Position numbers and translations under genes: made by a program
Origin: Clostridia bacterium
GTDB lineage: Bacteria > Bacillota > Clostridia > Oscillospirales > Ruminococcaceae
Length of the DNA: 64,000 nucleotides
Direction: 5' to 3'
Assembly: GCA_009929695.1 (NCBI GenBank)
Contig: RZZW01000003.1
Coordinates: forward strand, 1-64,000
Notes under the pieces: generated by a model
What the model was told of the DNA's origin: nothing
The model's database searches: none
Seen by the model: the letters and a program-made list of their open reading frames with translations, nothing else
Shown here: piece after piece, positions 1 through 8,275 of the stretch
Layout of the letters: every line of letters begins with the position of its first letter
How positions within the stretch are numbered: position 1 is the stretch's first letter

Positions 1-23
1 CCTTTGCTGTTTAGTCTCGCAAC

Positions 24-743
24 TTAACTGTACAGCAGGTTCGTCCTATTCGCTATTCTTTTTTTGCTTATCTGTAACACATCTATGGTAAACCTACACT
101 TCATCGTTTTCATTATGTCGATATAAGTTGACATCTCGTCCGTCTGCTCAAAAGGATAAAAATGCACCTGCAAAATATAGTCGCCCATATGTATAAACGT
201 GTAGTGCGGATACCACACCTCGCCGCTGTCGGCAAATATTTTATACACAAACATCTTGTAATCGTTGCCACCCGCAACACCCTCGAAGGTGTCGATATTG
301 CCGTAGCCGTCGGGGTATGTCATTTCGTCGCTCGCGCCAAAGCCGTATGTCACGGTGTCTGAAATTGGGTTTGCCGTGTCTGTAACGGTTATCGCGTTTA
401 CAACCTCCATCGTCTTTATGTCCTTGCTGCTCATGACGGTGTGGCCGTTAAATTCCCAATCTTCCGGCACTGAAAGCGTAAGCGTACCGTTTGCGCCTTT
501 GTCGGTTGATATAGGCACAGACACCTCCGTCATGCCCTTTGGCGAAACGCTTGAAGCCTCGCTTGAAGATGAGCTGCTTGATGATGAAGAATCTGCCTTG
601 CTTGAAGACACCGCCTTTGACGCGCTTTGTGACGATGACGACGAGGGCACGCTTTGGGCGGAAGCCGGCTGCGGTTCTTTTTTGCAGGCTGAAAGCGTCA
701 GCGCAAGCGCAGCCGATAAAATAATAACAACATATTTTTTCAT
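24..743 (-). CDS. Ser-rich lipoprotein, function unknown
   Basis: A 239-residue predicted lipoprotein. The N-terminus has a lysine pair, a hydrophobic core and a lipobox LSAC, so Cys would be lipidated and the protein held on the outer face of the membrane. Residues from about 25 to 70 are a low-complexity linker dominated by Ser runs. The remaining ~170 residues look like a compact extracellular domain that I do not recognise. The ATG at 743 is preferred over a GTG nine bases upstream because GGAG lies 8 bases before the ATG. It is transcribed away from the FMN riboswitch and has no linked partner within the window. Confident as a lipoprotein gene, no function assigned. Confidence 0.85.
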   Translation of the reverse strand: MKKYVVIILSAALALTLSACKKEPQPASAQSVPSSSSSQSASKAVSSSKADSSSSSSSSSSEASSVSPKGMTEVSVPISTDKGANGTLTLSVPEDWEFNGHTVMSSKDIKTMEVVNAITVTDTANPISDTVTYGFGASDEMTYPDGYGNIDTFEGVAGGNDYKMFVYKIFADSGEVWYPHYTFIHMGDYILQVHFYPFEQTDEMSTYIDIMKTMKCRFTIDVLQISKKRIANRTNLLYS

Positions 744-809
744 GTCGGTCACTCCAATCTTTTTATTAGCTACATCATAACATATTTTTTAAAAATGGTA
801 TATAGACAC

Positions 810-837
810 TTGTAATTTGCAAAAGATAATATATAAT
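810..837 (+). promoter_or_regulatory. Candidate sigma-A promoter of ribU leader
   Basis: TTGTAA (810-815), 16-base spacer, TATAAT (832-837), placed just before the FMN riboswitch so that transcripts would begin with the aptamer. Motif match only. Confidence 0.5.
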
Positions 838-847
838 ATAGCTATAG

Positions 848-964
848 TCTGTTTCGGGGCGAGGTTAAATTCCTCACCGGTGGTATAGCCCACGACCGCT
901 TTTTTAGCGCTGATTTGGTGAAATTCCAAAGCCGACGGTATAGTCCGGATGAAAGAAACGGCAG
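848..964 (+). ncRNA. FMN riboswitch (RFN element)
   Basis: The conserved RFN blocks are present in order: CGGGGCGAGG, AAATTCCTCACCGGTGGTATAGCCCACGA (as separate boxes between 854 and 894), then TGGTGAAATTCCAAAGCCGACGGTATAGTCCGGAT (915-950), closed by complementary ends (TGTTTC with GAAAC). This class binds flavin mononucleotide. It precedes a riboflavin transporter gene and is followed by an intrinsic terminator, so FMN would switch transcription off. Confidence 0.95.
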
Positions 965-984
965 TATTTGCAAAGTCAAAGCTG

Positions 985-1015
985 CGCCCCTTGTTTTACG
1001 ACAAGGGGCGTTTTT
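985..1015 (+). terminator. FMN riboswitch terminator
   Basis: Perfect 10-bp stem CGCCCCTTGT (985-994) with ACAAGGGGCG (1001-1010) followed by TTTTT. It lies between the aptamer and ribU, as expected for an FMN-responsive attenuator. Confidence 0.9.
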
Positions 1016-1072
1016 GCGTGTAAATATCGCAACCTTCAAAAGCAGACTAAAATTTATTTGGAGGTTTTTTTA

Positions 1073-1687
1073 ATGAAAAAACAAAAAATGTCAACCCGCA
1101 CCCTAGTCGTCGTCGCAATGATGGCGGCAATATCCACCGTGCTTATGTATTTTGAGCTGCCTGTTCCGCTAATGCCACCGTTTTTAAAGCTCGACATCTC
1201 GGCTGTGCCTGTCATGATTGGCAGCTTCATGTTCGGCCCTGCGGCGGGCGTTATGGTTGCCGCTGTAAAGGCGCTTGTGCACGTTTTAAGCACGCAGACT
1301 GGCGGCGTTGGCGAGCTTGCCGACTTCCTCATCACCTCGTCTTTTGCCATCACTTGCGGGCTTATCTACCGCAAAAATCACACAAGAAACGGCGCGCTTA
1401 TCGCGTCTGTCGCAAGTATAGGCGCAATTTCACTCGTCGGCTGCCTTGCGAATTATTTCATCCTCATTCCGTTTTATGAAAATATGATGCCGATTGAGGC
1501 GATTATTTCCGCCTGCAACGCCATAAACCCCGCAATAAACAGCATGGCGGGCTATATTTTCTTCGGCGTTTTGCCGTTCAACATCATCAAAGGCACTATT
1601 GCCGCCATCGTGACCTTCCTTGTTTATAAAAAATTATCAACTGTCATAAATCGCTACACGACAGTTGACAAGGCGGGAAATATATAG
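1073..1687 (+). CDS. ribU: Riboflavin ECF transporter S component
   Basis: A 204-residue integral membrane protein, the substrate-binding (S) component of an energy-coupling-factor transporter for riboflavin. It has about six hydrophobic segments, and motifs typical of RibU such as LKLDISAVPVMIG near residue 35-48 and GELADF near 80. The ATG at 1073 follows TTTGGAGG with good spacing; an upstream GTG at 968 lies inside the riboswitch terminator and is not credible. Control by the upstream FMN riboswitch supports riboflavin as substrate. No ECF ATPase or T subunit is encoded nearby, so it probably shares a general ECF module encoded elsewhere. Confidence 0.93.
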   Translation: MKKQKMSTRTLVVVAMMAAISTVLMYFELPVPLMPPFLKLDISAVPVMIGSFMFGPAAGVMVAAVKALVHVLSTQTGGVGELADFLITSSFAITCGLIYRKNHTRNGALIASVASIGAISLVGCLANYFILIPFYENMMPIEAIISACNAINPAINSMAGYIFFGVLPFNIIKGTIAAIVTFLVYKKLSTVINRYTTVDKAGNI

Positions 1688-1693
1688 TAAAAT
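1665..1693 (+). promoter_or_regulatory. Sigma-A promoter of SAM riboswitch-metK
   Basis: TTGACA (1665-1670), 17-base spacer, TAAAAT (1688-1693). The -35 box lies in the last codons of ribU, so metK has its own promoter. Start would fall just ahead of the SAM aptamer. Confidence 0.75.
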
Positions 1694-1713
1694 AAAAGCA
1701 TAAATTGAATATT

Positions 1714-1806
1714 ACTTATCAAGAGCGACTGAGGGACAGGCCCTGTGAAGTCCGGCAACCTGCATTTGTAAGGTGCCAAATCCTGCGGGTAACACCGAAA
1801 GATAAG
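1714..1806 (+). ncRNA. SAM-I riboswitch (S box)
   Basis: Matches the S-box consensus: CTTATCAAGAG at 1715, GAGGGAC..GGCCC at 1731-1743, then GAAGTCCGGCAACC (1747-1760), AAGGTGCCAAATCC (1770-1783) and CGAAAGATAAG at 1796-1806 pairing with the start. The family binds S-adenosylmethionine and lowers expression of methionine/SAM genes; here the target is metK itself. Confidence 0.95.
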
Positions 1807-1813
1807 CTGTCAG

Positions 1814-1850
1814 CGGTTCGGTGTGTAATATTCACCGAACCGATTTTTTT
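1814..1850 (+). terminator. SAM riboswitch terminator
   Basis: Stem CGGTTCGGTG (1814-1823) with CACCGAACCG (1833-1842), then a run of seven T. It sits between the aptamer and metK and is the OFF-state terminator. Confidence 0.93.
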
Positions 1851-1869
1851 GTCAAAAAGGAGATTTAAT

Positions 1870-3015
1870 ATGTCAACAAAAAAGCTTTTCACATCAGAGT
1901 CCGTCACAGAGGGACACCCCGATAAAATCTGCGACCAAATTTCGGACGCGATACTTGACGAGATACTAAAAAACGACCCTAACGGACGCGTCGCGTGCGA
2001 GGTCACGGCAAGCACAGGGCTTGTGCACGTCATGGGCGAAATAACGACTGACTGCTACATCGACATTCAGCGCATCGTGCGCGAGGTCGTCGAGAGCATA
2101 GGCTACACCCGCGCAAAATACGGTTTTGATGCCGACACCTGCGCCGTGCTTTCAAACATCGACGAGCAAAGCCCAGACATCGCAATGGGTGTAAACCCCG
2201 GCGGCGCGGGCGACCAGGGCATGATGTTCGGCTACGCTTGCGACGAGACGCCGGAATTAATGCCGCTGCCTATTTCGCTTGCGCATAAAATCGCAAAGCG
2301 CTTGACAGAGGTTCGCAAAAACAGCGAGCTTTCATTCCTGCGCCCTGACGGCAAAAGTCAGGTCACTGTTGAATACGACGGCGAAAAGCCTGTGCACATC
2401 GACACAGTTGTCGTTTCAAGCCAGCATTCACCGGACGTTGAACTGCCGTTTTTGCGCGACGAAATAATCAAAAAGGTCATTTCGCCGACGCTGCCCGCCG
2501 AGCTTGTCGATTCAAAGACAAAATATTACATCAACCCCACAGGACGCTTTGTCGTCGGCGGCCCGCAGGGCGACACAGGGCTGACAGGACGCAAGATAAT
2601 CGTCGATACCTACGGCGGAATGGGTCGCCACGGCGGTGGCTGCTTCTCGGGCAAAGACCCCACAAAGGTAGACCGCAGCGCAGCATACGCGTCGCGTTGG
2701 GTGGCGAAAAACATCGTCGCCGCAAAGCTCGCCACACGCTGTGAGGTTCAGCTTGCCTACGCGATAGGCGTTGCCGAGCCCGTCAGCATCCGCGTCGACA
2801 CCTTCGGCACAGGCGCATATGACGAGGAAATAATCGAAAAAGCAGTAGAAAAAGTATTCGATTTGCGCCCGCAGTCAATCATCGAAGCCTTAGATTTGAA
2901 AAAGCCAATCTATCGCCAATTAGCCGCATACGGCCACATGGGTCGCGAGGACTTGGGCGTGAAATGGGAAGAGACGAATAAAACAGAGGAGCTTTTGGCG
3001 GCTGTAAATTCATAA
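1870..3015 (+). CDS. metK: S-adenosylmethionine synthetase
   Basis: A 381-residue cytosolic enzyme that makes SAM from methionine and ATP. Family signatures are all visible: [13 protein letters not shown] near the N-terminus, [12 protein letters not shown] (the ATP-binding hexapeptide region) near residue 118-129, and [22 protein letters not shown] (interrupted here only by recall) near 255-275 forming the phosphate loop. Length is normal for the family. The ATG at 1870 follows AAAGGAG by 7 bases; upstream in-frame codons lie inside the riboswitch. Expression is controlled by the SAM-I riboswitch directly before it. Confidence 0.97.
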   Translation: MSTKKLFTSESVTEGHPDKICDQISDAILDEILKNDPNGRVACEVTASTGLVHVMGEITTDCYIDIQRIVREVVESIGYTRAKYGFDADTCAVLSNIDEQSPDIAMGVNPGGAGDQGMMFGYACDETPELMPLPISLAHKIAKRLTEVRKNSELSFLRPDGKSQVTVEYDGEKPVHIDTVVVSSQHSPDVELPFLRDEIIKKVISPTLPAELVDSKTKYYINPTGRFVVGGPQGDTGLTGRKIIVDTYGGMGRHGGGCFSGKDPTKVDRSAAYASRWVAKNIVAAKLATRCEVQLAYAIGVAEPVSIRVDTFGTGAYDEEIIEKAVEKVFDLRPQSIIEALDLKKPIYRQLAAYGHMGREDLGVKWEETNKTEELLAAVNS

Positions 3016-3035
3016 AAATAATGGCATCATCGAAT

Positions 3036-3251
3036 TTAAACGATGATGCCATTTTCATCTATATATTCCGCGATATCATCAAGCTTGCAATCAAGTGCGG
3101 CGCAAAGCTTGTTTAAGGTTTTCGTCTCAATATTATCATTTGCACGCAGCCGCCGTATTGTCTTGCTGTCAATACCGCATTGCTCGCGCAGTTGATATGT
3201 TGAGACGCCTTTTTTGTCCATAGTTATCCACAGCTTATCGAATTTTATCAT
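3036..3251 (-). CDS. XRE-family helix-turn-helix regulator
   Basis: A 71-residue protein that is essentially one Cro/CI-type helix-turn-helix domain: STYQLREQCGIDSKTIRRLR is the HTH core, followed by a second helix pair (LNKLCAALDCKLDDIAEY). The ATG at 3251 is preferred to a start 30 bases upstream because GGAGG stands 8 bases before it. It is divergent from the small gene at 3349 and the shared 97-bp space holds two direct repeats that could be its operators. No sensor or dimerisation domain is present. Likely an autoregulator and repressor of its neighbour (inference). Confidence 0.88.
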   Translation of the reverse strand: MIKFDKLWITMDKKGVSTYQLREQCGIDSKTIRRLRANDNIETKTLNKLCAALDCKLDDIAEYIDENGIIV

Positions 3252-3278
3252 ATTCAACACCTCCGCTTTGACATTTTT

Positions 3279-3321
3279 CATTATGGGGGTTATAATCTTT
3301 TACATTAAGGGGATATAATCT
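3279..3321. promoter_or_regulatory. Direct repeats in divergent promoter (putative XRE operators)
   Basis: Two near-identical units: CATTATGGGGGTTATAATCT at 3279-3298 and CATTAAGGGGATATAATCT at 3303-3321. Each contains TATAAT, and the units are spaced 23-24 bp, about two helical turns. The position between a HTH gene and a divergent gene fits operators overlapping the -10 region. Confidence 0.55.
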
Positions 3322-3348
3322 CCATATAAAAGTTATGTGAGGTTGAAT

Positions 3349-3597
3349 ATGGATTTATACAAAGAAATTCTTATTGGTGTTTTGCAAAATGAAAATATCA
3401 GCATTTCATTTCCACAGTTGCAAATAGATGCAAAAGAGATAGTTGAAATGAAATGCTATCACGCATTGCAAAATATTAAGCTGATACTTCAAGATGAAGC
3501 CCTTGACGATAAGGAATGTTTTGCTAAAATTGAAGAGATAATTTGCGTGTTTGAGGAAAATGGAAGCGAAGTGGGGACACGGCATGATTTTGTATGA
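3349..3597 (+). CDS. Small conserved protein with C-terminal RHDF motif, unknown function
   Basis: An 82-residue soluble protein, no signal peptide or membrane segment. It belongs, as far as I recall, to a group of small clostridial proteins with a central cysteine-containing helix (CYHALQNIKLIL), an acidic CFAKIEEIICVFEENGS stretch and a conserved end GTRHDF. No biochemical role is known to me. ATG at 3349 with GAGG eight bases upstream is preferred over a GTG at 3337. It is paired divergently with the XRE regulator gene, which probably controls it. Confidence 0.8.
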   Translation: MDLYKEILIGVLQNENISISFPQLQIDAKEIVEMKCYHALQNIKLILQDEALDDKECFAKIEEIICVFEENGSEVGTRHDFV

Positions 3598-3627
3598 CCA
3601 AAAAAATTATTAATTTGTATGTGAATG

Positions 3628-3730
3628 ACCTCATCCGTCGCTCCTTCGTCGCGCCACCTTCTCCTAAAGGAGAAGGCTTTTATAGGCTTCCCCTTGAGGG
3701 GAAGCTGTCAGCGTAGCTGACTGATGAGGT
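3628..3730. repeat. Composite palindromic intergenic repeat
   Basis: A 103-bp element bounded by ACCTCATC (3628) and its inverse GATGAGGT (3723-3730). Inside are three hairpins: CCTTCTCC/GGAGAAGG (3657-3676), GCTTCCCC/GGGGAAGC (3686-3705) and GTCAGC/GCTGAC (3707-3721). It has no coding content. The shape matches a miniature dispersed element of gut Clostridia; only one copy is in this window. Confidence 0.75.
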
Positions 3731-3808
3731 GTAGGCATGGGCTTGCCGTTTTTGCGTAGTTGAGGTATAATTGCTTATAATAAAGTATAATTAAGAAAAG
3801 AGAATGAT

Positions 3809-5662
3809 ATGATTCTTGGTGCGGGGGCAAAACGGCTTGCGGTGTTTGCGTATTATGATGAGGACGGGGTAGTTGACGATTATGTCATTTACCTGCTTGC
3901 TGCCGTGCGCAAATTTTGCGAAAAGCAAATAGTCGTCGTCAACGGCACTCTCACGAAAAAAAGCGAGGCGGCTGTGCGCGAGGTGTGCGACGAAATAATT
4001 TCAAGAGACAACAGCGGCTTTGACATCACCGCCTATAAAGAGGGATTTTTGAGCGAAAACGCCGCCGATTACGACGAGGTGCTTTTTTATAATCAAACTG
4101 TTTTTGGCCCTGTCTGCCCGCTTGATGATATGTTTGAAGATATGTCGGCACGCGACGTTGATTTTTGGGGCTTGACGCGCCATAAAGGTGCAAAAGCCGC
4201 GTCGTGGGACTCGAAAATACCTATAAATCCTCACGTGCAAAGCTTTTTCTTCGCCGTGCGAAAGCCCTTGCTTACAGACGAGCGCTTTTTGAGCTATTGG
4301 CAAAATTTGCCCGAGATAAAAACATACTGGGACGCGGTTGGCAAGCACGAGATAAATTTCACTAAGCATTTTTCCGATTATGGTTTTAAATGGGAAGTTT
4401 ATATTGACACCGTCCCACTTGAAAAATATAACGATTACCCACTTATGGGCATGCCGACGGAGCTTTTAAAAGAGCATGGCTGTCCGTTTTTTAAGCGCAA
4501 AAGCTTCATTTGCCGTCGCCACGAATATACAACCTTTCCGCAAGGTCAGGCGGCGCAGCGGCTTTATGACTACGTGCGAACGTGCACAGATTATCCTGTT
4601 GCGCTCATAAATGAAAACCTCACGCGCACCGTGACGCAAGGCGAAATTTCAGAGGCGCTCACGCTTTATTTTGAGCCGAAGCCGTCCGAAATCGCACATT
4701 CAGACACCGCAGTAATTTTGTGGTGCAAAACGTCAGATATGGTGACGGAGCTTTCAAACGCGGCGGCAAAGCAGATGAACGCAAGCGTGTTCTGCCTTTG
4801 TCCAAACGCCGAAATTGTGGACGAAATAAGCGCCATAATGCCGCAGGGGACGGTGTTCGTCGTGACAAACGGCGCGCACGGAATGCAGTATTTATTCAAA
4901 ACGCTGTGGCGTCAGCTTGACGGCTTTAAGTATATTTTATACCTCACAAACGACATAATGACGCTTCTCGGTGAATTTTATGACGCGACAACGCTTGTTG
5001 CGGCGCTTGAAGCGATAGCCGTGCAAAACAGCAGCGCAATGCTTGATAATCGTGAGGATATCGGCGTGCTTTTGCCTGTGACGGTGCGGCATCAGGAGTG
5101 CTGCACGCTGCAAAATCAGTGGAAATATGTTGCGCCTGACATAAAAGCAAAGCTTAGAGCCGCAGAGATAAACGTGCCGTTTGGCGAGGATAAAAGCGGT
5201 GTTGCGTCGCGTGCAGGTATGTTTTTGGCAAGGAGAGAAGCAATTTCTCCGCTAAGTAGTTATGCTTTTGAAAGCGATGATTTTGACCGACTTTATTCTC
5301 CGTGCGAATATTTAGCCCCACTTGCGGCGCAAAGCAAGGGGTATTTAACCGCATTTGCGTGCGACACAAAAACGGCGTTTGCACAGCTTGCAAACAGCGA
5401 CGCAATTGTTGAGGACGCGCTTTCAATGTGGGCTACGCCGTCAAAAATGACGTATGACCGCATACATTTTCGCATGCAGGCGATACTTGATTTCTACTAC
5501 GACCGCCGATATAAAATGACGCTTGAACAGGCGTTCAACGCAAAGCTTTCGTTTAAAGAAAAGCTGTGGATAATTTTGCAGATAATTTTAAAGCCCGAAA
5601 CTTTTAAAAAGCTGCACGGCGATAAAAAAGAACAAGCGCCTCCGCCCGACGACCTCGATTAA
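3809..5662 (+). CDS. Rhamnan synthesis F (RgpF)-like glycosyltransferase
   Basis: A 617-residue soluble protein of the rhamnan synthesis protein F family. The N-terminal half carries the family core (VFAYYDEDG at residues 12-20, SRDNSGFDITAYKEG near 65-79, DEVLFYNQTVFGP near 90-102, DFWGLTRH near 118-125). The C-terminal half from about residue 300 is a second RgpF-type segment with alternating alpha/beta pattern ending in an acidic proline tail. RgpF proteins act in assembly of rhamnose-glucose cell-wall polysaccharides. No other rhamnan or teichoic gene is beside it, so the glycan it serves is unknown. The ATG at 3809 has only a weak AAGAGA ribosome site. Confidence 0.8.
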   Translation: MILGAGAKRLAVFAYYDEDGVVDDYVIYLLAAVRKFCEKQIVVVNGTLTKKSEAAVREVCDEIISRDNSGFDITAYKEGFLSENAADYDEVLFYNQTVFGPVCPLDDMFEDMSARDVDFWGLTRHKGAKAASWDSKIPINPHVQSFFFAVRKPLLTDERFLSYWQNLPEIKTYWDAVGKHEINFTKHFSDYGFKWEVYIDTVPLEKYNDYPLMGMPTELLKEHGCPFFKRKSFICRRHEYTTFPQGQAAQRLYDYVRTCTDYPVALINENLTRTVTQGEISEALTLYFEPKPSEIAHSDTAVILWCKTSDMVTELSNAAAKQMNASVFCLCPNAEIVDEISAIMPQGTVFVVTNGAHGMQYLFKTLWRQLDGFKYILYLTNDIMTLLGEFYDATTLVAALEAIAVQNSSAMLDNREDIGVLLPVTVRHQECCTLQNQWKYVAPDIKAKLRAAEINVPFGEDKSGVASRAGMFLARREAISPLSSYAFESDDFDRLYSPCEYLAPLAAQSKGYLTAFACDTKTAFAQLANSDAIVEDALSMWATPSKMTYDRIHFRMQAILDFYYDRRYKMTLEQAFNAKLSFKEKLWIILQIILKPETFKKLHGDKKEQAPPPDDLD

Positions 5663-5723
5663 CATTAGCGCCCCCGCCGTCATATAGTGACATAAACACA
5701 TTTATGATGACGAGGTGAAGCGT

Positions 5724-6038
5724 ATGCTCAGCGGTGTGATGCTTATTATAGTGACGATGTTCGCGGTGCTTGGCGCATACTATACGGCGGAGCTGGCGGC
5801 TGAATTTTTTGCAAAAAAACAGCTTACGCGAACAGTTTTGGTGACGATGTGCACGGATAATAACGGCGCATACGACGCGGTGATGAACGCGCGCCGTGCC
5901 GCGCCGCAGTGCGAGGTCGTTGTGCTGTGCAGAGACGGCCGAGCGCCGTCAGAGGGCGTGAGCACCGCAATGCGCGGTGTGCATTTTGCCACAAAGGAAG
6001 AAGCGGCGGATATCATATGCGATATTCTCACGATGTAA
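5724..6038 (+). CDS. Small membrane-anchored protein, unknown function
   Basis: A 104-residue protein with one N-terminal hydrophobic segment (about residues 2-24, MLSGVMLIIVTMFAVLGAYY) followed by a ~75-residue alpha/beta-looking domain containing two cysteines. I do not recognise the family. GAGG lies 8 bases before the ATG at 5724, which is therefore preferred over a GTG nine bases earlier that overlaps the ribosome site. It sits 61 bases after the RgpF-like gene and 23 before recD2, so it may be cotranscribed with either. Confidence 0.65.
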   Translation: MLSGVMLIIVTMFAVLGAYYTAELAAEFFAKKQLTRTVLVTMCTDNNGAYDAVMNARRAAPQCEVVVLCRDGRAPSEGVSTAMRGVHFATKEEAADIICDILTM

Positions 6039-6061
6039 AAATAAAAAGGAGGTGACGCCGT

Positions 6062-8275
6062 TTGCCGGACGAGATGGAGACGATACGCGGCACTGTCGAA
6101 AATATAGTGTATCAAAACGAGCTTAACGGCTACAGCGTCATCGAGATATCAAGCGAGGGTGAGCTTGTGACGGCTGTCGGCTCTTTGGCGGAGCTGAAAG
6201 CGGGTGAGGAGGTCGTTTTACACGGCACCTACACCACTCACGCAAGCTTTGGCGTGCAGTTTAAAACAGAGGCGTATGAGGTCAACATGCCCGAGACGGT
6301 GTCCGCCGTGCGCAAATACCTTGCATCGGGCGCTTTGCCGTATATCGGCAAGGCAATGGCGAGCAAAATCGTCGATAAATTCGGCGAAAACACGCTTGAA
6401 ATAATAGCCACAAGGCCGGAAAAGCTGGCTGAAATAAAGGGAATAACGCTCGATAAGGCGCATAATATTCAAACCGAATTTAAGCGTCTTTTCGGCGTGC
6501 GCGAAGCTATAAATTACCTCGCAAATTACGATTTGCCGGCGACGACAGCCGTTGCGATGTTCAGAGTTTACGGCCCTGACACAGTAACAGTTGTCAATGA
6601 AAACCCATACGCGCTTTGCGGCGAGCCGGCGCACGTGCAGTTTGAAAAAGCTGACGCGATAGCTGCCGAATTAAGCTTAGAGCACGACAGCCGCGTTAGA
6701 GTGCGTGCGGGCATACTTTATGTTTTGCGCCACAATCTGCAAAACGGACACTCCTGCCTGCCGCGAGCCGCAATGATAAACACAGTGGCTGATTTTATAC
6801 GCGTAGAGCCGCAGTTTATCGAGAGCGAAATCGACCCTATGACGCAGGACAACGACTTGCGCATTGCGTATTTTAACGAAAAGGAATATATTTTTCTGCC
6901 GGAATATTACAGAGCCGAGCAGAATATTGCCGCGCATATTAGATTTTTGCTAAAAATGCCGCAGGGAGACGTAAAGCACGCGGACAAGCTTATAACAATG
7001 CTTGAAACTACGCAGGGCATAAAATATGCGCCGCTTCAAAGGCAGGCTATAATGTCCGCACTGCAAAATTATGCGCTTGTGCTCACGGGTGGTCCCGGCA
7101 CAGGTAAAACGACGACTGTTAACGGTATGCTCGCGGCGTTTGAGCAAAACGGCGACAGAGTAGCACTCACCGCCCCGACTGGCAGAGCCGCGAAAAGGCT
7201 TTCTGAATTGACCGCGCGCAAAGCGACGACTATACACCGCCTGCTTGAGACAACCCACATGAGCGAAAACGGCGCGGCAAGCTTTGTGCACAACGAAAAA
7301 AACAAGCTCAAATGCGACGTTGTTGTCATCGACGAAATGAGTATGGTCGACACGCTTTTGTTCGACAGCCTTTTGGCCGCGCTGAAGCCCGCGTGCAAAA
7401 TAATAATGGTTGGCGACGAGGATCAGCTTCCTAGCGTCGGCGCGGGAAATATTTTAGGCAGTATGATGACGAGCGGGCTTGTGCCGACGGTGCGCCTTAC
7501 GGAAATATTCCGTCAAGCCGCCGAGAGCCGCATCGTCTCAAACGCGCACCGCATTGTCAGCGGCGAGGAGGTAGATATTTCAAACGAGCCCGACAGCGAT
7601 TTCTTTTTGCTTGAACGCGACGATCAGGCGCGCTGTGTGGACCTTGTGTGCGACCTTGTTTCGCGCCGTCTGCCAGCAAGCTACGGTTTTGACGCACGCG
7701 ACGATATTCAGGTGCTAACTCCGACAAAAATAGGCCCTCTCGGCACTGTGTCGCTTAACGAGGCATTGCAGCAGCGTCTAAACCCGCCCGCCGATGACAA
7801 GCCTCAGATAAATTTGCGCGACAGAATACTGCGCCTCGGCGACAAGGTTATGCAGAAGAAAAACAACTACGACATACCGTTTACACGCCCAAACGGCGGC
7901 GAGGACGGCGCGGGTGCGTTCAACGGTGACATCGGCGTTATAGTCGAGGTCGACAAAAAGGCGGGCAGCGTCACAGTTTTGTGCGAGGACAGGCTGATTT
8001 TGTATACGCCTGATTTTGTAAGGCAGCTTGAGCCTGCGTATGCCGTGACGATACACAAAAGCCAAGGCAGCGAGTATCCCGCTATCGTCATGCCGCTTTT
8101 AGACGTGCCGCCAAAGCTTTGCTACCGCAACCTTTTATACACAGGCGTAACGCGTGCGCGCAAGCTTTGCGTTCTTTGCGGCCACGCGCGCGAGGCTATG
8201 CAGATGGTGTACAACGTCAAGCGCAACAAACGGTTTTCGTGCCTTGCCAACTTTTTGAGGGATAGCAAGCTATGA
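6062..8275 (+). CDS. recD2: RecD2-type ATP-dependent DNA helicase
   Basis: A 737-residue superfamily 1B 5'-3' helicase. It has the RecD2 N-terminal extension with helix-hairpin-helix segments (about 75-200), Walker A GGPGTGKTT at residues 343-351, TPTGRAAKRL, Walker B DEMSMVD, GDEDQLPSVG, and the C-terminal SH3/UvrD-like part ending with TIHKSQGSEYP and TRAR. The family acts in recombination and repair without RecBC. The start is TTG at 6062, supported by AGGAGGTG 8 bases upstream; the first internal ATG is too far from it. Its stop overlaps comF by ATGA. Confidence 0.93.
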   Translation: MPDEMETIRGTVENIVYQNELNGYSVIEISSEGELVTAVGSLAELKAGEEVVLHGTYTTHASFGVQFKTEAYEVNMPETVSAVRKYLASGALPYIGKAMASKIVDKFGENTLEIIATRPEKLAEIKGITLDKAHNIQTEFKRLFGVREAINYLANYDLPATTAVAMFRVYGPDTVTVVNENPYALCGEPAHVQFEKADAIAAELSLEHDSRVRVRAGILYVLRHNLQNGHSCLPRAAMINTVADFIRVEPQFIESEIDPMTQDNDLRIAYFNEKEYIFLPEYYRAEQNIAAHIRFLLKMPQGDVKHADKLITMLETTQGIKYAPLQRQAIMSALQNYALVLTGGPGTGKTTTVNGMLAAFEQNGDRVALTAPTGRAAKRLSELTARKATTIHRLLETTHMSENGAASFVHNEKNKLKCDVVVIDEMSMVDTLLFDSLLAALKPACKIIMVGDEDQLPSVGAGNILGSMMTSGLVPTVRLTEIFRQAAESRIVSNAHRIVSGEEVDISNEPDSDFFLLERDDQARCVDLVCDLVSRRLPASYGFDARDDIQVLTPTKIGPLGTVSLNEALQQRLNPPADDKPQINLRDRILRLGDKVMQKKNNYDIPFTRPNGGEDGAGAFNGDIGVIVEVDKKAGSVTVLCEDRLILYTPDFVRQLEPAYAVTIHKSQGSEYPAIVMPLLDVPPKLCYRNLLYTGVTRARKLCVLCGHAREAMQMVYNVKRNKRFSCLANFLRDSKL

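Noticed and set aside
355-780. 141-codon plus-strand frame opposite the lipoprotein gene
   Set aside because: It mirrors the Ser-rich lipoprotein in antisense (Glu/Asp-rich echo of Ser codons), has no ribosome site, and the minus frame has a clear signal peptide and site.
968-1072. Upstream GTG start for ribU
   Set aside because: It lies between the aptamer and the terminator stem of the FMN riboswitch; the ATG at 1073 has its own GGAGG.
4659-4920. Several 60-80 codon frames on both strands inside the RgpF-like gene
   Set aside because: Out-of-frame shadows without ribosome sites or domains.
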